Below, piece by piece: positions 10,211 to 18,741 of a stretch of DNA of 59,047 bases (position 1 is its first letter; every line of letters begins with the position of its first letter). A program made the translations under genes and the position numbers. The notes beneath the pieces were generated by a model. That model did not search any database. It was not told where the DNA came from and was given only the letters and a program-made list of their open reading frames with translations. Source of the stretch: Actinomycetota bacterium (GTDB lineage Bacteria; Actinomycetota; Acidimicrobiia; Acidimicrobiales; RAAP-2); NCBI GenBank assembly GCA_021324355.1, contig JAJPJD010000032.1, positions 1 to 59,047 on the forward strand. The letters run 5' to 3'.

Positions 10211-10737
10211 GGGCGCTCCGGCGCCGGGCCGGCGTGGCCGTGCCGGTGGCGCTTCTTGGACTTGCCGCCTTTGGCCGAACCCTTGGCCGACCCCGAGCGC
10301 CCGGCCTTCGCCTTGGCCTTCGCCTTGGCATGGCGCTTTTCGGACGTTGGTCCCCGTCGCCCCTCGGCCTCCGCTGGCTCGGCGGCCCGGGTCCCGGTTG
10401 CTGCGACCTCGGCGCGAGGCTGCGCACCCTGTGGGCGGTGCCCAGCCTCATCGCGGCGGGCCAGCACCACCCCATCAAGCAGGTCGAGGAGCGCCTCAAC
10501 GGAGCCCGACTCGCGGGCCACCCGCTCGAGCAGTCCGTCGCGGACCGCCTCGGCCAGCTGCTGGCCCAGTCGGCGACCGGCCCGACCGAGCTCGTCGAGG
10601 TCTTGGAGGGCACGCTGGCGGGCCTCAGGCTCGTCGTCCATGAGCCCCCTGGCGATCTCGTTGGCCCGGGTGAGCGTCGCCTGCCCGACCGCCGCGCCGA
10701 CGTCAAGGAGGCGGCGCCAACTCTCGTTGGAGGTCAC
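10207..10737 (-). CDS. helical protein with Lys/Ala-rich basic tail, unknown function
   Basis: No family recognised. 176 residues from GTG: the first 95 or so are predicted helical, with heptad-like Leu/Ala spacing suggesting a coiled coil. The last 45 are a basic, low-complexity tail with an AKAKAKAKA run and KSKKRHRHGH, resembling histone-H1-like or phasin-type tails. It overlaps the HAD gene (GTGA) upstream and tlyA (CTGA) downstream. DNA or RNA binding through the tail is plausible but unproven. Confidence 0.7.
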   Translation of the reverse strand: MTSNESWRRLLDVGAAVGQATLTRANEIARGLMDDEPEARQRALQDLDELGRAGRRLGQQLAEAVRDGLLERVARESGSVEALLDLLDGVVLARRDEAGHRPQGAQPRAEVAATGTRAAEPAEAEGRRGPTSEKRHAKAKAKAKAGRSGSAKGSAKGGKSKKRHRHGHAGPAPERP

Positions 10738-11564
10738 GGCCCAACCGTAGTGCCCGCCGACTCCCCCGGGGTTGAGGAGGTGCCGTGGGTTGCCTGCTCG
10801 ACCAGCTCGAACAGGTCGGTGGCGACCACGTCGGCCGGGGGATCGGGCTCCTCCCCAGGCCCAGTGACCCCCGACAGCACCAAGGCGAAGGGCGCGCCCA
10901 GGGCCCGGGCGAGCAGGCCGTCGGTCGACGGGCGGTCACCCACCACCGCGGTCACCTCCGGGTGGCGAGCGGCGATCAGCTCGATGACCGGCCGATGAGG
11001 CTTGCCGGCGACCTCGGCCCGTCGGCCCGAGGCGGTCTCCACCGCCGCCAACAACGCGCCGGCGCCGGGCAGCAGGCCCTCGGGGGTCGGGTGGGTGGGG
11101 TCCTCGTTGGTCCCGATGAGCCGCCCACCCTGGCGGACCGCGGTGGCCGCCTGGGCCAAGCGGTCGAAGGTGAACTGGCGCGTCCATCCCACCACCACCG
11201 CGTCAGCCGGACCGTCCTCCACCACCACCGCACCGCGGGCCTCCAGTGCTTCCCGGGCGCCGCCGTCGGCCAGGGCGAGCACTCGCTCGCCTGGCTGGAT
11301 CAACGATGCCGCCGCCTGGGCCGAGGTCACCAGGTCCTCGGGCGGTGCCTCGATGCCGGCAGCTCGCATCCGAGCCAGCAGCTGCTCGAGGGTCGGCGCC
11401 GAGTTGTTGGTTGCGAAGACCACCCGGACCCCGTGGGCGCGCAGCGCGGCGATCGCCATGCCCACTCGCTCGATTGGCTGGCCGGCCAGCCAGACCACCC
11501 CGTCCAGGTCGACCAGCCAGGTCCCCCGCAGCGGTGGGGTCCGGGGACCGGGCACCGTGCTCAC
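10734..11564 (-). CDS. HAD-superfamily phosphatase, NagD/class IIA type
   Basis: 276 residues with HAD motif I (WLVDLDGVVW), motif II (FATNNSA), a large class IIA cap domain, and motif III/IV (GKPHRPVIEL ... VVGDRPSTDGLLAR). Members dephosphorylate small phosphosugars or nucleotides; the substrate cannot be told. The frame is open much further upstream, but GTG at 11564 is preferred because AAGGTGG precedes it and homology begins there. It opens the tlyA-nadK-recN run and is divergent from the methyltransferase. Confidence 0.88.
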   Translation of the reverse strand: MSTVPGPRTPPLRGTWLVDLDGVVWLAGQPIERVGMAIAALRAHGVRVVFATNNSAPTLEQLLARMRAAGIEAPPEDLVTSAQAAASLIQPGERVLALADGGAREALEARGAVVVEDGPADAVVVGWTRQFTFDRLAQAATAVRQGGRLIGTNEDPTHPTPEGLLPGAGALLAAVETASGRRAEVAGKPHRPVIELIAARHPEVTAVVGDRPSTDGLLARALGAPFALVLSGVTGPGEEPDPPADVVATDLFELVEQATHGTSSTPGESAGTTVGP

Positions 11565-11698
11565 TCGCCCCACCTTGGTCGCTCCCTGCCGGTGCGTCCA
11601 GCCGGCGACTAGGTTCAGGCGGCGGTGACGGGCAACCACAGTGCCGGCCGCTCGGTGGCGGGGAGGGGCGCCCCGCCAGCCAGCACCGGGAGCCTTCG

Positions 11699-12511
11699 CT
11701 GAGCTCGCCGCCTGCACCCAACGCCGACCAGCGGCGACGGTGGAACGACCCAGGCTGGGTCGAGGCGTGGCTGGAGCGTGACGCGATCCCCGGGGCCACC
11801 ACCGACGCCCTCGTGGACCGCATGGCGCTTGTCCCGGGCGAGCGAGTGCTCGACGTGGGCTGTGGTGCCGGCGGGCTGCTCCTCGCCGCCGCTCGTGCGG
11901 TCGGACCCGGTGGCCGGGCGGTCGGGCTCGACCTGTCCCGACCACTGATCGAGGTGGCCCGGGGCCGGCTCGAGGCGGCTGGGCTGCGCCAGGTCGACCT
12001 CGTGGTCGGCGACGCCCAGGTCGACCGGGCCCCGGGCGGGCCGTTCGACGTGGTCGCCAGCCAGTTCGGCGTGATGTTCTTCGACGACCCGGTGGCAGCC
12101 TTCGCCAACCTGGCCCAGCAGGTCGTGCCGGGTGGGCGCCTGGTCTTCTCGTGCTGGCAGGCGGCGGAGGCCAACCCGTGGTGGGTGGGCGGGGTGCTGG
12201 CCCGGTACCGGGTCGAGGCCCCGCCGGCGTCGATCGCGGCCGGCCTGTTCTCCTTGGCCGACCCGGACCGCACCGCGGGGATGCTTCGCGCGGCCGGCTG
12301 GGCCGAGGTGGCGCACTTCCCGGAGCGCCGCTGGGCGGTCCTGCCGAAGGCGGCGCTGCTCCCGCTCGATGACCAGAGCCTGGCTGGGGTGCCAGCGGCG
12401 GACCGCCCAGCGGCGGTGGCCGAGACGGCCACCCACCTCGAGCCGTTCTGGCTCGGCGCCGCCTACCGCGTCCCGCTGGCCTTCCAGGTGTTCACCGCCC
12501 GGCGGCCCTGA
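11699..12511 (+). CDS. class I SAM-dependent methyltransferase
   Basis: Motif I is VLDVGCGAGGLLL, followed by GLDLSRPLIEVAR and the post-motif FDVVASQFGVMFFDDP of UbiE/methyltransferase-11 enzymes; the C-terminal half (WVGGVLARYRVEAPP...) resembles the cap of small-molecule methyltransferases. The conserved N-terminus (NADQRRRWNDPGWVEAW) has no ATG, GTG or TTG just ahead of it. A CTG at 11699 preceded by GGGAG at six bases is the best candidate start (270 residues), but this is uncertain. Substrate unknown. Confidence 0.8.
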   Translation: MSSPPAPNADQRRRWNDPGWVEAWLERDAIPGATTDALVDRMALVPGERVLDVGCGAGGLLLAAARAVGPGGRAVGLDLSRPLIEVARGRLEAAGLRQVDLVVGDAQVDRAPGGPFDVVASQFGVMFFDDPVAAFANLAQQVVPGGRLVFSCWQAAEANPWWVGGVLARYRVEAPPASIAAGLFSLADPDRTAGMLRAAGWAEVAHFPERRWAVLPKAALLPLDDQSLAGVPAADRPAAVAETATHLEPFWLGAAYRVPLAFQVFTARRP

Positions 12512-12541
12512 GGACCGGTCGCTCGGCCGGCGATCCCCCGC

Positions 12542-12655
12542 TCAGCCGATGACCGCCAGGTAGGCTCCCTTCACCAGGGCAAACAGGCGGCCGTCGTTGG
12601 GCGTTCCGGCGACGGGCTCGCCCTCGGGCGCCGGCCCGCTCTGGACCGTAACCAT
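12542..12655 (-). CDS. possible 37-residue small protein
   Basis: An ATG-to-TGA frame of 37 codons fills the gap between the methyltransferase and the large regulator. Third positions are G or C in 33 of 37 codons, first positions in 28 and second in 19, the skew of a real gene. The product begins MVTVQSGPAPEGEP and ends in a short hydrophobic stretch (FALVKGAYLAVIG). Its ATG shares the palindrome CCATGG with the ATG of the regulator on the other strand, so the two start codons interlock. The ribosome site is weak (AGG at five bases). No family recognised. Confidence 0.4.
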   Translation of the reverse strand: MVTVQSGPAPEGEPVAGTPNDGRLFALVKGAYLAVIG

Positions 12656-15600
12656 GGGACCTGGTGGAGGAACACCGAACCTCCCCGAGGAGGCGGAGCC
12701 TCGGCTGCAGCGAGTGGGCGAGGGCGAGCGAACGGACTTGGCGCGTCCGAACCCCGGGTCGCTGCGGCGCAGCCGGGAACGGTCCGACCTGGTGGCCGGG
12801 TTCGCTGGCGGCCTGGTTGCCCGCAACCGCGAGCTTGCGCACCTCGACCACATCTTGTGGAAGGCGCGCGCTGGGGCGTCGAGCGCGGTCGTGCTCCGAG
12901 GGGAGCCAGGGGTGGGCAAGAGCGCGCTCATCGAGGCCGGCGTGGCCCGGGCGAGCGACTTCTATGTGGTCCGGCTGCGCGGCAACGCGCTGCGGGACCG
13001 GAACGCATTGCCGCCGGAGTGGCCCCAGCCGGTCGTCGAGCTGCTCAACCAGACGCCGGCGGCGCTGACGGGGCAGCCGGGCACGCCGCTCTCCGACCTC
13101 ACTCCGGCCCAGCTCGCGACCGGGGTGCAGGCCGCTGCCCGGGCAGTCCGAGCCCTGTTCAACGACGCACAGCTCCCCTTGCTGGTCGCGGTGGACGACT
13201 GCCACCTGCTGCCCGCGTGGTTCCCGAGCGTGATGAGCGAGGCCGTGGTCACCGAGCTGAGCGAGCTGCCGGTCGCTCTGGTGCTGGCGTGGCGGGACAC
13301 CCCCCACGTCGCGTCACCCGAGTTGGCGGTCCCGGTCCCTGAGCACCGCCTGGAAGGGCTGACCCTCCCCCAGGCAACCACCCTGCTCACCCAGCAGTTC
13401 GGCGAGCTCCCGGTCGAGGGGGTCATGGCGGCACTCCTGTCGGCGACCGGCGGCAACCCCAGCGCGTTGATCGACATCTGCCACCGGCTCGGCGAGGAGC
13501 ATCTCCAGGGCTGGCGGCCGCTCCCCGAACCCCTGCCGCTGGGCCAGGCCCTGGCCAGCGCATTCGGCCAGCGTCTGCTGGCGCTGGCCGAGGACATCCA
13601 GTTCGCCTTGGCCACCGCGTCGGCCGGCCGCTTGCCGGTGAGCGTGCTCGAGGCGGCCCTCGAGGACCTCGGCCTCAGCATCGAGCTCCTGCGACCGGCC
13701 CAGAAGGCCGGCATCGTGGCGCTGCGAGGGGAACGGCTGGACTTCGCCCACCCCTTGGTCAGGGCGAGCGCGTTCTGGTTGGCCCCCAAGGACCTTCGGC
13801 TCCGGGCGCACGCGGCGATCTCCCGGGCGTACTCGGCCCGGGGCCAGGTCGAAAAGAGTGCCTTCCACGCCTCCCAGCACACGGTCCGCCGGGACGAGAC
13901 GGTGGCCCGGCTGTTCACCCAGAGCGCCCGGATCGCCCTCGACCGAGGGGACTCGATCGCGGCCGCCCACCACGAGGAGATGGCCGCCGACTATGGGCCG
14001 ACCGACGACGCCAGCGCCCGGCACCTGTGTCGGGCCGCGTCGCTGTGGATGAGCGTCGGCGAGGTCGCTCGCGCCGGCGTGTGCCTGGAGCGAGCAGCGG
14101 ACTTCTCGGTCTCCGACAAGGTGGCCTGCGAGATCGCCTACCAACGGGCCCGCCGCCAGTTGGCGGCCGAGGTCTCGGTCGAGGTCTCCTCGGAACTGCG
14201 GGCCGCCGCCGCCCGCAGCGAGACCGACGCGCCCCACCGGGCTGTCCTCATGCTCGTCGACGCGGTCGCCTGCCAGATCCTGCGAGGCACGAGCGACGAC
14301 TCGGCCGCGGTGGCCGAGCGAGCGGTCAGGGTGGCCCGCTCGGTGAGCAGCCACGCCGAGGCCCTGGCAGTCGCGGCCCTGGGGGCGGCCCAGATCTTCG
14401 AGGGCGGGGCCCCTGGCCGGGAGGTCGACCTGGTGGCGTTGAGCTCGCTGCTCATCGGCCAGACCCAGGAGTTCGCGGCCTCCCCCCAGCTGGCCCTGGT
14501 GGTCGGGAGCAGCCTGATCCACCAAGGCCAGCTGGACCAGGCACTGCGCTGGGCGCAGTGGATCGAGGACTGCGCCGACACCGTCGGCGACCGAGCCCTG
14601 GTGGCGGTGCCCGCGATCCTCCGAGCCACGGTCTCGCTGGAACGAGGCGAGCTAGCCGAGGCGGCCCGGGATGCCGGCGGCGCGGCGGAGCTCGCGGCGC
14701 GCTGCGAGCAGCACACCCTGGCGGCGCAGGCCTATGGCGTGCAGGCCGAGGCCGACGCCGGCTACGGCTCCTACGACGCGGCCTTCGAGACCGCGGCCCG
14801 GCTGTTCGGCCTGAGCGGCGAAGTCGGTCGGGGCCCGCGGGTGCGCACGCTCACCATGCTCGCCAACCTGGAGCTCCAGCGGGGTCGCCCGTCCTCGGCG
14901 TTCGCCTGGCTCGGAGCGGCTGAGGACGACGCCGTCCCGACGGTGGGCGCCAGCGCGGCGGCGCCGGGCCACGACTCGGTGCGGGCCGTCCTCGCCCCGG
15001 CGGCCGCCGAGATCCTCCTGCTGGGCCGGCGCCGCCGTGAGGCGGCGCCGTTGGTCGCGGTGGTCGCGGCGGCTCGCAAGGCGGCGGCGGTGCCACCGGG
15101 CTGGCTGGAGTGGGTGAGCGGGATCGCGGCCGACGATCTGGCCGACGCGGTCGACCTGCTGGCCGGGGCGCGCGAGCTCCTGGCCGGTCGGCCGCTGTTG
15201 GCCGCCCGGGTCGAGCTGGCCTGGGGCGTCCGGTTGGCCGAAGCCGGGCAGCCTCAGGCGGCGGAGCAGCACCTGCACGCAGCCCTCTCGACCCTCGAAC
15301 CGCTCGGCGCCCAGGGTTGGGCGGCCCTGGCCCGCCGGGAGCTCGCCCTGGTCCCGGCAGCCGACCAGCGCCGCGAGCCGGCACCGTCCTTGACCCCCTC
15401 CCCGATCGGTTCGCCGATGGTGGTGACCAGCCCGGCCACCAAGGTGGAGCACCCGGCCTGGGAGATCACCCTGCTGGGATCGTTCTCGGTCCGACGGCTG
15501 GGCGAGCCGGTGTCGCTGCCGCTGTCGCTCGCCGCCCAGGGGCTCAAGATCGTCGCGCTGCACGAAAAGATCCCCGTCGAAGAGCTGGTCGAGCTCCTCT

Positions 15601-16169
15601 GGCCAGATGCCGCCCCGGGGGTCGGCACTCGACGGTTGCGCAACGTGCTGTGGCGGGTGCGAGCGGCCAGCGGCGAGCTGCTCGAGCGGGACGACAACTT
15701 CATCCGCCTCGCGCCCGACGCGGTGACCGACGTCGCACAGTTCCGCCAGCTGGCCGAGCGCGCCATCCGCCGTGACACCCCGCCCGAGGAGGCGGCGCAG
15801 CTGGCTCGCGAGGCGCTCACCTTGTACCGAGGCGAGCTGCTGCCCGGCGACCGCTACGCCGACTGGGCGGCCGGCTACCGAGAGTCCTTCGCCCGCCTCC
15901 ACATCCAACTGCTCGACCTGCTCTTGGAGGAGGCCCTGGCTGCGCAGCACCACCAGGAAGCCCTGGCCCTGCTGGATCGGCTCATCGATGCCGACCCCTA
16001 CGAGGAGCACCACTACTTGCGGGCGGCCGAGCTGCTCGCCCGGTCGGGCAACCGCCGGCGGGCCCTCGCCATGCTCGAGCGAGCCGAGCGGATGCTGGCC
16101 GACCTCGGGGTGGCCCCGTCTCGAGCGGTGCGCGCGGCTCGGGACGCGCTCAGCCCCGACGGCCCCTGA
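12654..16169 (+). CDS. large ATPase-TPR transcriptional regulator with C-terminal BTAD/winged-helix domain
   Basis: 1171 residues from ATG at 12654. Order of parts: short linker; AAA/STAND-type ATPase with Walker A GEPGVGKS near 83-90 and Walker B LLVAVDDCHLL; a long alpha-helical TPR-like middle; then, from about 935, an OmpR-like winged helix (ITLLGSFSVRRLG...) followed by a bacterial transcriptional activation domain ending in VAPSRAVRAARDAL. This is the SARP/large-ATP-binding regulator toolkit, but with the DNA-binding and BTAD modules at the C-terminus, whereas SARPs carry them at the N-terminus. It may regulate the neighbouring polysaccharide locus; that is inference from position. Confidence 0.88.
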   Translation: MGPGGGTPNLPEEAEPRLQRVGEGERTDLARPNPGSLRRSRERSDLVAGFAGGLVARNRELAHLDHILWKARAGASSAVVLRGEPGVGKSALIEAGVARASDFYVVRLRGNALRDRNALPPEWPQPVVELLNQTPAALTGQPGTPLSDLTPAQLATGVQAAARAVRALFNDAQLPLLVAVDDCHLLPAWFPSVMSEAVVTELSELPVALVLAWRDTPHVASPELAVPVPEHRLEGLTLPQATTLLTQQFGELPVEGVMAALLSATGGNPSALIDICHRLGEEHLQGWRPLPEPLPLGQALASAFGQRLLALAEDIQFALATASAGRLPVSVLEAALEDLGLSIELLRPAQKAGIVALRGERLDFAHPLVRASAFWLAPKDLRLRAHAAISRAYSARGQVEKSAFHASQHTVRRDETVARLFTQSARIALDRGDSIAAAHHEEMAADYGPTDDASARHLCRAASLWMSVGEVARAGVCLERAADFSVSDKVACEIAYQRARRQLAAEVSVEVSSELRAAAARSETDAPHRAVLMLVDAVACQILRGTSDDSAAVAERAVRVARSVSSHAEALAVAALGAAQIFEGGAPGREVDLVALSSLLIGQTQEFAASPQLALVVGSSLIHQGQLDQALRWAQWIEDCADTVGDRALVAVPAILRATVSLERGELAEAARDAGGAAELAARCEQHTLAAQAYGVQAEADAGYGSYDAAFETAARLFGLSGEVGRGPRVRTLTMLANLELQRGRPSSAFAWLGAAEDDAVPTVGASAAAPGHDSVRAVLAPAAAEILLLGRRRREAAPLVAVVAAARKAAAVPPGWLEWVSGIAADDLADAVDLLAGARELLAGRPLLAARVELAWGVRLAEAGQPQAAEQHLHAALSTLEPLGAQGWAALARRELALVPAADQRREPAPSLTPSPIGSPMVVTSPATKVEHPAWEITLLGSFSVRRLGEPVSLPLSLAAQGLKIVALHEKIPVEELVELLWPDAAPGVGTRRLRNVLWRVRAASGELLERDDNFIRLAPDAVTDVAQFRQLAERAIRRDTPPEEAAQLAREALTLYRGELLPGDRYADWAAGYRESFARLHIQLLDLLLEEALAAQHHQEALALLDRLIDADPYEEHHYLRAAELLARSGNRRRALAMLERAERMLADLGVAPSRAVRAARDALSPDGP

Positions 16170-16178
16170 TCCAGCCCC

Positions 16179-16197
16179 GCCACCTCTGGGCGGTGGC
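16179..16197. terminator. hairpin between convergent genes
   Basis: GCCACC (16179-16184) pairs with GGTGGC (16192-16197) around a seven-base loop, directly between the regulator stop and the convergent SGNH-hydrolase stop. No T run follows, so its strength as an intrinsic terminator is uncertain. Confidence 0.35.
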
Positions 16198-16965
16198 TCA
16201 GTGGGCCAGCTGCGAGAGCGCCGCCACCACCACCCGAGCGAAGAGCGCCGCACCGGCCGCGCTGAGGTGGACCCCGTCGGCCAGACGGACCTGCACCGGC
16301 CGGCCGTGGCGGCCCGGCAGGAACTCGCGGTAGTGGCCGGTGCCACCACTCAAGGCCGGGGTCACGTCGATGAGCGGCGGCGGCGACGAGGAGCCGGGCC
16401 GGTGCAGGTGCTGGTAGATGCGGTCGAGGTGGACAATGCCGGCCTCCGCGGCCCGGGGAGCGACCGGGGGCCCGATCACCCAGTAGACCGTCGCGCCCCG
16501 TGAGGCCAGGATGTCCTCGAGCCGCTGGGCGGCCGCGGCCCAACGGGAATAGAACGCCGCCGAGTAGACGCGGACCCCAGGGATCGATCCATAGACGCCG
16601 TAGTTGCCCACGTACTCGACGACCGCCGCCGCTGGCCGCTCGGTCCGCACCAGGCGGGCGGCGATCCCCAGCCAGTCGATCCGGGTGTCGAGCAGTCCGG
16701 CACCCGGGTACGCAGCCGAGGCGTCGACCCGGTCACCGAGCCGGGCGAGGCGGTGGGCGATGTCGGTTGACGCTTGGGCCAGCAGCGAGTCCCCCATCAG
16801 CACCACCCGCCGCGTCGACCCCGATGCCCGAGGCAGGGCGGCACCGGCACCGCCCCCGGACAGCGCCACCACGACCGTCACGGCCGCGGCCAGCAGCCGC
16901 CGCCGTGACCTGCCGGCACGGCCGGACGGCGGTCCGGAGGCCACCTCAGCCGAGGCCGGTCCCAC
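16198..16965 (-). CDS. exported SGNH/GDSL-family hydrolase
   Basis: 255 residues. The N-terminus has SRRRLL followed by a hydrophobic stretch ending in ALSGGGAGA, a signal peptide with a Tat-like flavour. The catalytic Ser is in block I (VVLMGDSLL) and the Asp-His pair in the C-terminal block (LADGVHLSAAG). Such enzymes add or remove acyl groups on sugars. It starts six bases after the sugar-transferase gene and is probably cotranscribed with it, so trimming or acylating the polysaccharide outside the membrane is a reasonable guess. Confidence 0.85.
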   Translation of the reverse strand: MGPASAEVASGPPSGRAGRSRRRLLAAAVTVVVALSGGGAGAALPRASGSTRRVVLMGDSLLAQASTDIAHRLARLGDRVDASAAYPGAGLLDTRIDWLGIAARLVRTERPAAAVVEYVGNYGVYGSIPGVRVYSAAFYSRWAAAAQRLEDILASRGATVYWVIGPPVAPRAAEAGIVHLDRIYQHLHRPGSSSPPPLIDVTPALSGGTGHYREFLPGRHGRPVQVRLADGVHLSAAGAALFARVVVAALSQLAH

Positions 16966-16971
16966 CGTTAC

Positions 16972-18444
16972 TCACCGGGCTGCGTCCCCCCCGCCGCCGC
17001 GCAACAGCCGACCCGGGGTGCGGGCCAGGATCCGGATGTCCGTGGCGAAGGACCAGCTGGTGACGTACTGGCAGTCCAGTCGGCACAGCTCGTCCAGGCG
17101 CAGGTCGTGCTGGCCGCAGACCTGCCAGAGCCCGGTCATCCCGGGGCGGATGTCAAAGCGCCGCTCCACCCACGGAGGCAGCGCCGTGCACTCCTCGGGC
17201 ACGAAGGGGCGGGGCCCGACCAGGGACATCTCCCCCCGCAGGACATTGACCAGCTGCGGCAGCTCGTCGATCCCGAAGCGCCGCAGCACCCGACCGACCG
17301 TGGTCACCCGGCGGTCGACCTCCGGCCGCTCGGTCAGGGGACGGGGGCCGTGGCAGGGCGGCCCCGGCACCTCCGAAGGGTCTGGCTCGCGCATGGTCCG
17401 CAGCTTGAGGATCTCGAAGGGTCGGCGGCCCCGACCGATCCGCCCCTGGCGGAAGAGCACCGGCCCCGGCGAGGTCGCCTTGATCGCGACCAGCGCGACC
17501 AGCAGCACCGGCGCCAGCACGAGCAGGCCGGCGGCCGCCCCGAACAGGTCGAAGGCCCGTTTGGCCAGCCGGCCGGCCCGTCCCGGCCCTCCGCCGTCGA
17601 GGCTGATGACAGCCAGGCCGTCGAGATCCTCCAGGGTCGCCTGCCACCCGGTGAGCTCGAAGTAGCGGGGCACGACGTCGACCGCGACCGAGCCGAGCAG
17701 CGAGCGGAGGATGTCGGTGGCACGCGCCGGGTGCGAGCGGCTGAACGCCACCACCACCCGGTCGACCTGGTGGCTCCGGCAGAGCCGGGGCAGGTCGTCC
17801 AGGCTCCCGAGGACCGGGTGCCCAGGGACCGGATCGTCGTCGACGAAGCCCACCAGCTCGACGTGGCGTGAGCGCGAGAGCCGGGCCCCGACGTCGGCCG
17901 CGATCGTCCCGGTCCCGACCACCACCACCCGCGCTGGGCGCAACGTGCTGTGCCCCCGGATCCCGGTGACCGCGGCCCGAGCCAACGGGAGCGCGACCGC
18001 GCAGCCCCCGAACGCCACCGCGACCGGGCCTGGCGCCAGTGGGCCGTGCAGCAGCCGGGGGACCAGCGCGCCCAGCGCGAAGGTGACCAGCGCGCCGGTC
18101 GCGACCGACGCCTCCAGCAACGTGAGGTCGTCGGCCGGCTTCGGCCCGATGTGGCGGCGCGATCGGGGGTAAAGCCGTTTGCTCAGCGCACCGACGGCCA
18201 GTGCGGCGAAGCAGATCACCACGAACACCACGTTGTCGGCGATCGAGCCGCCGAGCGAGCTGACCCTGGGCACCAGGTTGCTCGTGAGCGACAGGACCAC
18301 GAGCGCGCTCACCCCGTCGCTCAGCGCCAGCCAAGCCCAGCCACCCGGGGGAGCCGGGCGGTCGAACGCGGCCGCGGGCGCGCCGGCAGTGACCGCCAGG
18401 GAGCCCGAACCGGGTATCTCCCGGGGGATGGTCCGGGTGCTCAC
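16972..18444 (-). CDS. polyprenyl-phosphate sugar-1-phosphate transferase (priming glycosyltransferase, WbaP-like)
   Basis: Starts polysaccharide repeat units by moving a sugar-1-phosphate to undecaprenyl phosphate at the inner face of the membrane. 490 residues from GTG: four N-terminal transmembrane helices, a Rossmann-like CoA-binding-3 domain (ARVVVVGTGTIAADVG), a fifth membrane segment and the bacterial sugar-transferase domain with KRAFDLFGAAAGL, LFRQGRIGRGRRPFEILKLRTM and DELPQLVNVLRGEMSLVGPRP. The start overlaps the stop of a 60-residue gene (GTGA). Sugar specificity is unknown. Confidence 0.93.
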   Translation of the reverse strand: MSTRTIPREIPGSGSLAVTAGAPAAAFDRPAPPGGWAWLALSDGVSALVVLSLTSNLVPRVSSLGGSIADNVVFVVICFAALAVGALSKRLYPRSRRHIGPKPADDLTLLEASVATGALVTFALGALVPRLLHGPLAPGPVAVAFGGCAVALPLARAAVTGIRGHSTLRPARVVVVGTGTIAADVGARLSRSRHVELVGFVDDDPVPGHPVLGSLDDLPRLCRSHQVDRVVVAFSRSHPARATDILRSLLGSVAVDVVPRYFELTGWQATLEDLDGLAVISLDGGGPGRAGRLAKRAFDLFGAAAGLLVLAPVLLVALVAIKATSPGPVLFRQGRIGRGRRPFEILKLRTMREPDPSEVPGPPCHGPRPLTERPEVDRRVTTVGRVLRRFGIDELPQLVNVLRGEMSLVGPRPFVPEECTALPPWVERRFDIRPGMTGLWQVCGQHDLRLDELCRLDCQYVTSWSFATDIRILARTPGRLLRGGGGDAAR

Positions 18445-18623
18445 GAGGACCGCCTCGGCTCGCCCAAGACCGTGCAGTCCACGGTCTTGAGGACAAACGC
18501 CAGGAGCTCGTCCAAGGAGCGCACGGCGAAGCGCTGGCCGGTGGCCACCGCCTCCACCTCGCCCCGGAACCGACCGTCGCGCAGCCCCTCGGGCCGCACC
18601 CTCAGCACATAGGAGACGAACAC
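18441..18623 (-). CDS. 60-residue unknown protein coupled to the sugar transferase
   Basis: GTG start at 18623, giving a compact alpha/beta-looking protein that begins with FVSYVLRVRPEGL and contains VEAVATGQRFAVRSLDEL. No family name recognised. It overlaps the priming transferase by four bases and is divergent from the diguanylate cyclase gene, so it is the first gene of the - strand polysaccharide operon. A small accessory or regulatory subunit is possible. Confidence 0.6.
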   Translation of the reverse strand: MFVSYVLRVRPEGLRDGRFRGEVEAVATGQRFAVRSLDELLAFVLKTVDCTVLGEPRRSS

Positions 18624-18679
18624 GCCCCGAACCGTACGGAGCGCCTGTCCACTGACCGTCCCCTGAGCTGGGCGGCAAG

Positions 18680-18720
18680 GCGTCCCACCAGCGGGACACT
18701 CGAAAGACGCTCGTGGGACC
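18680..18720 (+). promoter_or_regulatory. overlapping inverted repeats in the diguanylate-cyclase leader
   Basis: In the 118-base divergent gap, GTCCC (18682-18686) can pair either with GGGAC (18693-18697) or, as GTCCCAC (18682-18688), with GTGGGAC (18713-18719). GCGTC (18680-18684) also pairs with GACGC (18706-18710) around a GAAA. These mutually exclusive pairings just ahead of the ATG could be an operator or an RNA switch. No known riboswitch class matches. Confidence 0.35.
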
Positions 18721-18741
18721 GGCCCCTCGTAGTCTGCCCCC

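Noticed and set aside
10207-10737. Phasin or histone-H1-like protein
   Set aside because: Only the Lys/Ala-rich tail composition supports this; low-complexity resemblance is not enough for a name.
18660-18741. Possible c-di-GMP-I (GEMM) riboswitch ahead of the diguanylate cyclase
   Set aside because: There is a GAAA-containing loop and nearby GGGAC, but the conserved GEMM joining sequences (CACAGGGCAAACC-like and GGGACGCAAAGCC) are absent. I report only inverted repeats.
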